Shown here one piece after another: positions 11,602-20,267 of a stretch of DNA of 26,365 nt (position 1 is the stretch's first letter; each line of letters begins with the position of its first letter). Made by a program: the position numbers and the translations under genes. The notes under the pieces are model-generated. The model was not told where the DNA came from and ran no database searches. It worked only from the letters and a program-made list of their open reading frames with translations. Source of the DNA: Vitrella brassicaformis (Eukaryota > Sar > Vitrellaceae); NCBI GenBank assembly GCA_001179505.1, contig CDMY01000553.1, positions 265,021-291,385 of the forward strand, written 5' to 3'.

Positions 11602-14600
11602 ATGGCTCCCTGGGGTGCACGTGGGTGTGGGTGTGGGTGTGGGTGTGTGGGCAGGAACACTGTCGGCAGAAGATGGTGTCCAACCTGGCAGCGCTGGCCA
11701 AGGGTCAGTGCTGCGAGGACAAGCCCGTGCTCAAGTGGACAGCCACCATGGTCCTGAGCTACATCCTCAACCTGGCCACTGAGCGTACACACGCACACAC
11801 ACAGATGCACACGCGCACAGCCCCGGTGTGTTTGGTTTGCCTTGATGCAGCGTGGCTCACTGACGGCAACGGGCATCTGGTGGACGCCGCCGGCGTTCGT
11901 AACGGCCACTGCAGGATGGTGTTCGACGATGAGGAGGTCCTCAGACACATCGCACAGACATTCAGGTGCGTGTGTGCGTGGGGGCGTGCATCAAAACCAA
12001 TCCACTGTCCACCGTGTGTGTGTGGATGCAGGAAGGAGCCCCGCGGGCACCCCCGTCTGCTGAAGCACCACATGATCTGTATCACCTTCCTGCCGTGGCT
12101 GCTCATGGGTTCGTTGTGTGGACGCCCACACGCACACACCGACGGCACAGCACACACACGTGTGTGCGTGTGTGTGTGCGTCAGAGGTGATGGACCACGC
12201 GAGCGTGGTGCGTGTGGGGTTCCTCACGACGCTCATCAGGCTGGCCAAAGAGGAGAGAATCATCAAGGGCGAACTCGGTACCGATGGATGGATGGATGGA
12301 TGGATGTGGGCGTGCGTGACACGGCACAGACAGCCTGAGATGATGACATTGTGTGTGTGTGTGTGTGTGCGTTGTGCAGGTCGCTTGTGCACCGCCCGTG
12401 TGCTGTATCTGTTGGGAGTTCTCGCCAAAGGCCACGAGAAGGTCATCCTATACCCAACACACGCACAGACAGCGATCCTTCCTACTAGTCCGTGTGTGAG
12501 TGTGGGTGCAGGAGTGTGTTCGCGAGGGTTTGCTGGAGGGTTTGTGTAGTCTGCTGTACTGGCAGGCCAGGGGCGAGCTGGCCGTCAACGTCGAAGCCGC
12601 CGCATGCCTCATGCTCGAGGACATCGTCAGGTCAGCCACGACAGCTGACACCCCAACACACGGCAACACACATATTACACCTCTGTGTGTGTGTGTGTGT
12701 GTATGTGTGTGTATGTGTGTGTTCAGGTACGGCGATAGTTTGGTGGACCAGGGCACCCACCGCCGCAACAGCTACGTCCACATCATCCTGCAGGTCAGCA
12801 CCACAGACAATGGCAGCAAATATTATCCCCCTTGAGTTGTGTGTCGCATAAATGTGTCTTCTCTGCTGCAGCTAGATTGCGTCAAGAAGATGCGGGCATC
12901 CGCCCACAAGACCCGCAAGGGCAGCCAACTCAACGTGCAGCAGAATGTGCGCCGATCCACCCACCCAACACACCCTCACACCCACATGAGGCACTCCACC
13001 CCGTATGTGTGTGTGTTCAGCTTTTGGACTTCTTCTCGCGCATCGAGGGCGAGGAGTTCCAGCGCACCGACAGGATGATGGAGAGCTTCGACGACGACCA
13101 CCAACACACAAACCACCACCAACCCCACTCCACGGCCACATTACTGTCGTCATACGGCAGGAGGGGAGGGGGCGACAAGAAGCACACAGCCAACCGAAGA
13201 GCAAAGGGCGGACGCACCAGCACCAACACCAACACCAAGACACACACGCAGCAGCAGCAGCAGCAGCAGCGCACCAATGCCGCTGGGGGGTGAGCAGGAA
13301 CAGAAGTTTACCCACAAAGGCCTGTCCACACACAAGGGCTTGTTCCTTGCCGTGATGTCTGATCGATTTATGTGTTAGGGGTGGTGAAGGGCAGCCAAGT
13401 GAGGGCGGCTCACCTTCGCCCGACGGCAATGATGGCAGTCCGGCTGCCGCGAGCTCCTCTGCTGCAAGCCCCGACGACGGGTGACCGACACGAGCACACA
13501 GAGAGAGGAGAGGCCGGCCGGGCTGACATTTCTTCCTGTGAGTGTTGTGTGCAGGTGTGTCCCATCTGACCCTTCGCTTAGCCCCGGCAACGGCAATGCT
13601 GCCGATGACCACCACCAGGATACTGATGGGTGCGGACAAACAAACAAAACACGCACGACACACGGACAGAAGCCATCATCATCCAGGCAGCCACACACCC
13701 GCACACCCACACACCATCTCCCGCTATTTGTCTGTCATCTGTCAGTGCCCCCGAGTTATCGGATCGGTTCCAGGCCATAGTTGCCGAGGAGGAGGACCTG
13801 AACGGCCACCCCCCGCCGGAACGCGTAATGCGTAGCTTGCGCGTCGAGACCCACACGTGCGTGAGAAGACACCCGCACCGCAACACAGACACAGCTGCAC
13901 ACAGCACGACCGTATGTGGGCTGGGTTTGCAGGACGGTAGAGAATGTGGAGGAGGACAACGCTCTTAACTCGGGCAGCAAGAATGAGACCAGGTCGGTGG
14001 GGAGGCAGGCAGGCAGCGAGGCAGCCAGATGGTTCACACATCTGTGTGTTGGTATGTGGGTGTGTCATTTGGGTGTGTCGTGTCGATGTGTGTGTCGTGT
14101 CGGTCAGGTGTGATGCGGAGAGGGAGATCGAGTCGCTGAAGCAGCAGCTGGCCGAGAAGGACGCTATCATAGACAACATGCAGCAGACCCAGCACTGGTA
14201 CACACACACACACACGCACACACACACACTCACACGCACACTCACACAAACTCTCTCTCTCGGCGTGTGTGTGTGTAGGTCTGCTGCCAAGGTGCGCGAG
14301 TTGGACATGGTCAGGTTCGAGAGCCAGCTCAAGGACGCACTCATCCTCGACAAGGACAGACAGATAGAACGGTTCGTGTTTGTGGGTGGGTGGGTGGGTG
14401 GGCGAGTCGAAGGCACCATACGGTCACACGCCGCCCGTATGTGTTGCTGCCAACATGATCAGGTTGGAGAAGTCCTTCGCCCATCTCAACAGCGACCCAG
14501 CCGAGTGAGCATCCCATATTCCTCAACCACACGCACACGCGCACCTCTGTCACCTTAAGCTATCCCTGTCTGTCTGTGTGTGTGTGTGTATGTGTGTGTA

Positions 14601-14828
14601 TGTGGCGATAGGTTGTCGGCTGAGCTGTCGTCGCTGACTACCGAGTCGCAGCTGCAGGACTTCTCCGCCCGTCTGATGGACCGGCAGGTGGCCCTCTCAG
14701 AGACCATGAGCGTCATCTCCCGGCAGCTGCCCGTGCTGCAGAGCCTCTCCATGCAGACGCAGCAGAGTATACACGCAGTGAGGGCGGAGGAGGGCCGGGC
14801 TGCCGGGCAGGGGCAGCCGACAGATTAG
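10072..14828 (+). CDS. Helical-repeat (ARM-like) and coiled-coil protein, unknown function
   Basis: Twenty-two exons: 10072-10397, 10497-10578, 10651-10969, 11071-11379, 11512-11555, 11655-11784, 11851-11965, 12032-12108, 12185-12277, 12380-12441, 12512-12630, 12727-12793, 12872-12946, 13021-13289, 13379-13480, 13555-13629, 13746-13856, 13933-13992, 14108-14197, 14279-14371, 14463-14504, 14612-14828. All phases close to 958 residues. The first ~620 residues are mostly amphipathic helices (VEALCRLSHPSF, SVVRVGFLTTLIRLAKEERI, CTARVLYLLGVLAKGHEK, AAACLMLEDIVR), as in ARM/HEAT solenoids. They are interrupted by a Ser/Thr-rich insert in exon 4. A disordered His/Gln/Gly/Ser-rich region with polyQ follows (exons 14-17), then a coiled coil (REIESLKQQLAEKDAIIDNM) and a final helical exon. 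I do not recognise a named family. A cytoskeletal or trafficking scaffold is possible, but that is inference. It is divergent to LDH. Confidence 0.85.
11560..11601. repeat. (AC)n(AG)n compound microsatellite in an intron
   Basis: This follows directly after the donor of intron 5 of the helical-repeat gene. The same intron ends in a GGGTGT-rich tract, giving complementary 5' and 3' halves. Confidence 0.9.
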
Positions 14829-15142
14829 GGAAGGGAGGAGAGAGAGGGGAGAGGAAGTCCTTTCTTCGTTTCATTCTGGTTGTGGATATGTGGATACGTT
14901 CACTCGTGTGCTTTTCCCACCCTCCAGTAGCCATCCATACGTCGCGCCTGACTGGTGCATGCTCGTGTGACGTTGTTTATCGGTCGGTCATCGGACAGCT
15001 GGCCATACGAAGCCGTTGGTCATCATCACCGACCGCATGGGAGTTCAAACTCTTCACGCGATATGCAGTCACTGGCCACGCACACACACTGCTGAGACAG
15101 CAACTCGCCCCCGCTGTCTAAGATATCCATTTCTCCTCCGGC
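14829..15142. other. 3' flank of the helical-repeat gene
   Basis: The start is purine-rich (GGAGAG) and becomes AT-richer further on. I find no splice-consistent coding exon or RNA gene. It probably holds the 3' UTR of the upstream gene. Confidence 0.55.
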
Positions 15143-15254
15143 ATCTCATGTATGTCTCATCCTGGCAACAAGAGACACAACTCTCAATTGCTGACGTGCG
15201 CAGCTGCGAGAACAATGGGAACGTCAGGATATAAAATGTAGACAGCGATTTGCA
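15143..15254 (-). repeat. Dispersed repeat R, copy 1 (uninterrupted)
   Basis: About 112 bp shared with 17744-17855 and with the two halves at 18649-18705 and 19146-19203. Diagnostic segments on the plus strand are CTCATCCTGGCAACAAGAGA, GACGTGCGCAGCTGCGAG and GGAACGTCAGGATATAAAAT. This copy reads straight through the GCT where copy 3 carries its insert. I see no long terminal inverted repeat. On the minus strand it begins RCLHFIS-stop, like the end of gene copy B, so it may be a shared gene-end/3' UTR module rather than a transposon. Confidence 0.8.
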
Positions 15255-15699
15255 CCCATCCAGCCATCATCCAGGGGCAGCGGTAGAATACAACACGTAC
15301 CGACCCCCTCCCTCCCTCCCCTCCCCTCCTCCGCCAGCCCTTCACATTGAGACTCCTCACTAGTACACATCACATTACACCAGACGTACATACGCACAGA
15401 GAGACACCACGCTCTCGCAATAGCTTGACAGACGTCCCTTCCCCATTCCCCATCCCCCATCCCCCATCCCCCACTTACTCAGATTCAGTCTGGCCACTGC
15501 TTCAGAGAGAGAGAGACAGACAGACAGGCAGTCGTTAGGTTTCCTTCCAACCACCTACAGCCGCACGCCCAGCCCGCCCGCCCGTACACTTGTGTCTTTC
15601 CATCCATTCATTCATCCATCCATCCATCCAAAATCAGCGGCATTCAAGACTCCCTCAATACAACCCCCACGACACCCTCCCTCCCCCTTCCAGCGCATC
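15255..15699. other. Low-complexity spacer downstream of copy C
   Basis: Contains CCCTCC, CCCCCAT and CCAT microsatellites and pyrimidine-rich plus-strand stretches. No supported gene. The open frame on the minus strand lacks any recognisable family feature. Confidence 0.55.
15438..15474. repeat. CCCCAT/CCCCCAT tandem repeat
   Basis: About four or five units of CCCCAT to CCCCCAT. The minus strand has regularly spaced runs of 4-5 G, which could form a G-quadruplex. Confidence 0.85.
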
Positions 15700-17145
15700 T
15701 CACTGGCCGCAACATTTTGAGCGGCTAATCGCCCGTCGCTCTCGCATCGCCGGCAGCGGAAGCCTGGCAGGCTGCGGTGGGGGAGGCGGGGGCAACCAAA
15801 CCGGCCGCGGAAGCATGTGCGACGGGACGATATGCGGCGGAAGGAAGTGGATGTGGCAGGGAGGATGCCCGATGAGGGGATGGGGGATGAGGGTAGGGGG
15901 CGGGCCGACGGGCACAGGTCGTGCAGCGGCAGAAGCTGCAGTAGTAGGACGTGGCCGAGCAGCTAGCGGCATGGCGGGGGGCAGCATGATGGGGGGCTCG
16001 TCTGGAATCCCCTCACCCGCGCCTTCGTCAACGTCGCTGCCGAGATGCTCTCCACTCGCACTTGACAGCGAAGACAGCGAACCGCCTGAACGAACACACA
16101 TAGAGAGTAAAGGGGGAACGAGCGGTACTGCAGGTGCGTTTACGTATGCCGTGTCTTTCTGTCTGTGTGTCGACTGACCCTCCGCTCCGCTTGCTCGTCA
16201 TCGCCCCCATGGCCACCATCGTCGTCATCGCCGAAGGTCCCCCAGCCATCGCCATCCTCCTGCCCGTGTGGTGGGTAGGCCGAAGCAGCAGCTGCTGACG
16301 CGTCCGCAGGCACGCCGACGGCCGTCTCCAGCTGCTGCTTCGCTTGTCCTTCCTGGCTGGGGTCGGTCGACTGCGGGGCACTTAAACGAACACACACACA
16401 GAGTAAAGGGGGAATGAGCGGCAATGGGTGGGCGTTTATGTATCTGTGCTCTGTGTGTGTCGGCCTATGTGTCGACTGACTCGATGCTTCCTCCCACGCC
16501 GCCGCGTCATCGTCGCCGATGACAAGAAACTGACCCCAGCCGTCGTCCTCCTCCTGCACCGCGCCCGCAACCTGGTGCTGGTGGTCGACTTCAGACGGAG
16601 CTGCTGGTGCGGGTGCGGCTGCCGACGTGTTGAGGGCCTCCTTGAGCTGCCGGTTCTGTTTGAAGGCAACAGGAGGACACGACCGATTGATGCACACCGC
16701 AACCAAGGGGCGCCTCTTCATATTTGTACCTCCTCCTTCAGCTTCTCCATCTCCTGCTTGAGCTGCTCCATCTCCTCCTGGAGTTTTCTCTGTCCATGGC
16801 AGGGAAGGCAAACAGATATACATTCATTTGGTCCGTCCATTAATGCATTGAGCTCCCACATGTTTTCGGTCGACTCACGCCACCTGATCTGGAACCTCGT
16901 CCGATCTGTGCATTCACAATCGACAAGGCAGGCCGACAAGGCAGATCGTCTTTTGCGCCTGTCTGACGCCATGTGTGGCTTCCTTCTACCCTCGTAGCGC
17001 TCGCTTCCGACGAGGAGACGCCTGACCTCAAGACACCTGACGTGCTCACTGGATCTCCCAAGTACTACAGCAAAGACAGCAGAAGTACATATCAAGACTC
17101 ACGACAAATGCATTCAGCCTTACGGTCCTTGATGGTGTGGTACAT
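15700..17145 (-). pseudogene. Coiled-coil family copy C, probably decayed
   Basis: Exons by homology to copies A and B: start in MYHTIKD (17145-17124), 17064-16990 (VRCLEVRRLL), 16905-16730 (WRESTENMWEL then LQEEMEQLKQEMEKLKEE, a clear coiled coil), 16655-16481 (NRQLKEALNTS, Ala/Pro linker, DDGWGQFLVIGDDD), about 16380-16179 (QQLETAVGVP then DGDGWGTFGDDDD), 16085-15700 (GSLSSLSSASGEHLGSD then a Pro-rich tail). Phases agree up to 16481. The acceptor before 16380 reads TTAAG where copy B has TTAG-G, moving the canonical splice by one base and breaking the QQLETAV frame. The last exon also needs a different phase. Either an unusual splice site is used or the gene is inactive. The paired acidic WGxF motifs resemble adaptor-ear peptides, but this is speculative. 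Confidence 0.5.
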
Positions 17146-17644
17146 CTGGTTCCGCTGTTGTCCTCGCCTTCATCTTCCTCTGCCTCTTGATCGTCGCCAT
17201 GGAAGTCATCTTGACTTGAAACCGGCGACGCGCCATCTGAATGGACACATACACACAGAGTAAAGTGGGACGTCTGTACGTGCGTGAGTGCGTGCGCCCG
17301 CGTGTGTGTATCACCTTGGATGTCCTGCTGCTCCTCGATGTCTGCATCGTCATCACTGCCGGCGCCCCTGTCGCTCTCTGCAGCGGCAGAGTGCCCCGCG
17401 GATGAACAACCTGACCCTGCGCAGAACACACACAAGAGTGAAAGGGGATGCGTCATGTTCGTGTGTGCGTTGTGTGTGCCCGTCCGTGTGTGTCGGCTGA
17501 CTGACCTTCCTCTTCCTCACTCTCATTTCCTTCGCTCGCCGACTCCGACTCGCCATCCTCAAACCCATCACTCTCTTCGACGGCCTGGGCCTCTCCCTCC
17601 CCCTCCCCCTCGTTAGCGTCGTTGGCCAGCCCGTCGTCCTGGCC
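17124..17644 (-). pseudogene. Headless acidic module (paralogue of the copy A 3' exons)
   Basis: Three phase-compatible exons: 17644-17506 (GQDDGLANDANEGEGEGEAQ, then Glu/Ser-rich), 17410-17315 (CSSAGHSAAAESDRGAGSDD) and 17236-17124 (SSQDDFHGDDQEAEEDEGED). They correspond to the acidic exons of copy A at 19480-19346 and 19262-19147. Their upstream intron begins at the sequence CCGGCCAG/GTAC, the tail of a copy A exon, joined directly to repeat copy 2. No start codon or 5' exons precede them. The third exon runs on into the coiled-coil block NQMYHTIKD of copy C but one base out of frame. This looks like a recombination product rather than an intact gene; an unusual start or splice could rescue it. 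Confidence 0.45.
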
Positions 17645-17743
17645 CTGACAGACACATACGTAGGGACGCGAGATGGAAAAGGATGGTCACATGCACTCAG
17701 CCACAGATGAAGAGAAAACGCTTACGTACTGTACCTGGCCGGG

Positions 17744-17855
17744 ATCTCATGTCTCATCCTGGCAACGATGAGACACACCTGATGACGTGCTTGCAGCTAA
17801 ACGAAAGCAATGGGAACGTCAGGATATAAAATGCAGACAACGATCTGCAACATGT
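17744..17855 (-). repeat. Dispersed repeat R, copy 2 (uninterrupted)
   Basis: Same ~112 bp unit as copy 1, slightly diverged (GATGACGTGCTTGCAGCT in the middle). Its high-coordinate side supplies the last codons and stop of gene copy B (RCLHFIS-stop at 17819). Its low-coordinate side abuts the truncated exon tail CCGGCCAG of the acidic module. Confidence 0.8.
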
Positions 17856-18639
17856 TCAACGGCCAATGATGGTCTAGGTACGTCCACGGCCGTCTCCAGC
17901 TGCTGCCTCTGACCGATGGACTGCGGGGCACCTAAACGAAGACACACACAGAGTAAAGGGGGAATGAGCGGCAATGGGTGTGCGTTTCTGTGTGCTGTGT
18001 GTGCACGTCTGTCTGTCTGTCTGTCTGTCTGTCGACTGACCTTCCTCTCCGTCGTGCATCGGTTCAGGCGGTGCTCCTGGCGCGGTAGCCGACACAATAG
18101 GCCCCTCCTTGAGCTGCCGGTTCTGTTTGAAGGCAACAGAAGGACACGACCGATCCATCTCCTCCTGAAGTTTTGTCTGTCAAAGGAAAGGAAGACAACA
18201 TACCCCGACATACACACGGCGCCTTCTCTGCATCATCCTAGAGGGCGCACTAGGGTCGACAAACTCGCTCCGTCTCGCAGGCAGGCTCACGTTCATTATC
18301 TTCTCGTCGACCCAGAGGTTCTCGGTCGACTCGCGCCACTGCCTGTAAAATTTGATTCTGTCTGCATTCACGCAGACACAGACAGACGCACAATCGATGT
18401 CCAATGCAGACTGGTCATCTCTCGTTCTCTGTGACTGACTCTCTGATCCCTTAATAATTACCCTGTAGGTGTGCCGTTTCGTGGAGGATGCGCTTGACCT
18501 CTTGTACCCTGACGAAATCGTTGTAGCTGTCGAGGCCTGCATGTCAATCATATGCTATGCAATGGACACCGTCGCATTCACCCTCACACTGCTTGATGGT
18601 GCGGTACATGTTCTCTCGGTCCTTCATCAGCTCCGTCAT
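17819..18639 (-). CDS. Short coiled-coil family protein, copy B
   Basis: Six exons (18639-18588, 18536-18462, 18361-18291, 18176-18041, 17931-17819; the first five introns/exons give five coding blocks) close to 148 residues with consistent phases. Order: MTELMKDRENMYRTIKQ, CLDSYNDFVRVQEVKRIL, RIKFYRQWRESTENLWVDEK, LQEEMDRSCPSVAFKQNRQL, PPEPMHDGEEG, then APQSIGQRQQLETAVDVP and a C-terminus inside repeat R. It lacks the N-terminal block of copies A and the left-edge copy (the VLLK..MPIDP region), and begins right beside repeat copy 3. Compared with copy C it has lost most of the LKQEMEKLKEE exon and its donor, so former intron sequence is read in frame (DRSCPSVAFK). Mostly helical; function unknown. 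The start ATG is the first of the surviving exon. Five coding exons are counted in total. Confidence 0.6.
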
Positions 18640-18648
18640 GTTGTTATG

Positions 18649-19203
18649 CTCATGTCTCATCCTGACAACAAGAGACATAACTCTCAATTGATGACGTGCG
18701 CAGCTCAGCAGCAGCAGCCGTGGTGGCCGTCGGCACATCCACTGGCGGCTTGGCCTCCTCGGCAGGCGGCTCGGCCTCGGCCTCGTGGGCAGTTGTGGGT
18801 GGGGGAGCAGGCAGGGCGTCGTCTTGGGCAGGGGCGGGGGCGGGGGAGGCACCGTCCTTGGTGGGTGATTCGGTGCTGGACTTGGTCATCTTCTTCTTGT
18901 TCTTGCGCTTCTTCTTGCCGTCAGCCTTGGTCTCGATGTCTGACTCGTCGTCGTCGATGAAGACAGAGAAGCGGTTGCCCGCCAGTTTCTTCTTTCCCTT
19001 GGCGGGTGAGGCCGCGTAGGGGGAGCAGATGGGGGGCGCCTGGCACCTACGAACGAATACCCAGCCGTCAGCGTTGGTAGCGCGCTCGCGCCGGATGGCG
19101 CCGGGCAGCTGCAACTGGGTAGACGCCAGGGGGGGTGATTCAAAGGCTACGAAAGCAATGGGAACGTCAGGATATAAAATGTAGACAGCGATTTGCAACA
19201 TCT
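18649..19203 (-). repeat. Dispersed repeat R, copy 3, split by an insert
   Basis: The left part 18649-18705 and right part 19146-19203 match the two halves of copies 1 and 2. They are separated by ~440 bp absent from those copies. The trinucleotide GCT occurs on both sides of the insert (703-705 and 19146-19148 end points), as expected of a 3-bp target-site duplication. The low-coordinate side abuts the truncated start of copy B; the high-coordinate side holds the stop region of copy A. Confidence 0.75.
18706..19148 (-). other. Coding-like insert within repeat copy 3
   Basis: On the minus strand the whole insert is open and reads FESPPLASTQLQLPG, ATNADGWVFVRR, GKKKLAGNRFSVFIDDDESD, a Lys-rich KKRKNKKK stretch, then an Ala/Pro/Glu-rich tail. 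The frame continues open on both sides, from about 19465 to 18650. The look is of a protein-coding exon (basic, then disordered) captured from elsewhere. No transposase, no terminal inverted repeat and no poly-A were seen. The alternative is that this is the original sequence and copies 1 and 2 are deletion derivatives. No family is recognised with confidence. Confidence 0.5.
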
Positions 19204-20267
19204 TAAACCAATGGGCACGAGTCGCGCAGCGGCAGGTTCTGCGGTAGTCGGAGATGAACAACCTGACCCATGTGGAGGAGAATGTGTCTTGTTTGTGTGT
19301 GCATGGTTTGTGTGCCCGTCCGTGTGAGTCGACTAAGTGACTGACCGTCCGTCTCACCCTCGTTGTTTTCGCTCTCCGAATCCGACTCGTCATCCTCATC
19401 GTCGTCGCTGTCTTCAGCAGCGGATGCAACACTCCCGGCCCCCTGTCCCCCTCCTCGCTGGCCACCCCGCCCTCCTGAGCCTGACAGACACATAAGCACA
19501 GACGCGAGATGAAAAAGGGTGTAAGACACGGGTGAATGAAGAGAAGACGCCTACGTACCTGGCCGGTTGCCCAGATATCCAGGGCTGTCTTGAGCTTCTT
19601 GTTCTGATTGAAGGCAACAGGAGGACACCATGATTGATTGCATCACACCCTATCTCAGTCGTGCTGTGCAGTTGCTGACCTCCTCTCTCAGTCCGTTGAC
19701 CTCCTCCTGCGCTATCTCCTGGGCCCAAACCGATAAGGCCAGACAGATGTACAACTTGCATTTTCGGTGTGTTAGCAGCACGTAGACTTACCTTCTCTTC
19801 TCGCTCCTTGCACCAAAGGAGATGGACGTTTTCTAAGTCCTTCTTGTACTTGTTGGCCCTCTCTGTGCAATCACACACAAGCCAGCCAGGCAGGCAGCCA
19901 GGCAGGCCCGCCTATGGTCGCGCTTTGTCACAGTGACTGCATGACTGCCTTACCGTGCTTAAAGGCCCTGTCCCGCAACACCTGCGCAACCTCCATATAC
20001 CTCACCCAGTCGTCGTAGCAGCTTTCCAGACCTACAGGACGCACACAATGCGCACAGACATACACCCTCTCTCTCCATCCGCATGTATCAGAGAAACAAC
20101 TTACAGTCCTTGATTGTGTGGATCAGAAGGCCATCTGATGGGTCAGCCTCGATGAGCTCTTTCACCTTGAGGCTGACGAGGGTCGGGGCCAGCACTCGAC
20201 ATTCGGGCAGCATCGGCAACGTGCTGCCCGTCCTCTTCCCCTTCCACTGCGACGGGTCGATGGGCAT
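19147..20267 (-). CDS. Coiled-coil/acidic family protein, copy A (5' end uncertain)
   Basis: The most complete copy. Exons from the conserved ATG: 20267-20105 (MPIDPSQWKGKRTG, then LKVKELIEADPSDG), 20031-19954 (YDDWVRYMEVAQVLRDRAFK), 19862-19792 (RANKYKKDLENVHLLWCKER), 19718-19680 (EIAQEEVNGLREE), 19603-19559 (NKKLKTALDIWATGQ), 19480-19346 (Gly-rich then Asp/Glu/Ser-rich), 19262-19147 (CSSPTTAEPAAARL, ending in repeat R). The first five blocks predict coiled coil. Coding probably begins further upstream: an open N-terminal segment starts at an ATG at 20496 but joins the VLLK block only through an unclear splice (possible acceptor GATAG near 20333). Summed exon length is 647 nt, one short of a multiple of three; the missing base falls in the Gly-rich exon. 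Function unknown. Confidence 0.55.

Noticed and set aside
15200-15260. TATAAAA in repeat R as a promoter
   Set aside because: No supported plus-strand gene follows any of the copies, and the same bases form the coding end of copy B on the other strand.
15224-15460. Minus-strand open frame ending RCLHFIS beside repeat copy 1
   Set aside because: Only the part inside the repeat resembles a known copy. The rest is low-complexity with no family exon, so no gene is called.
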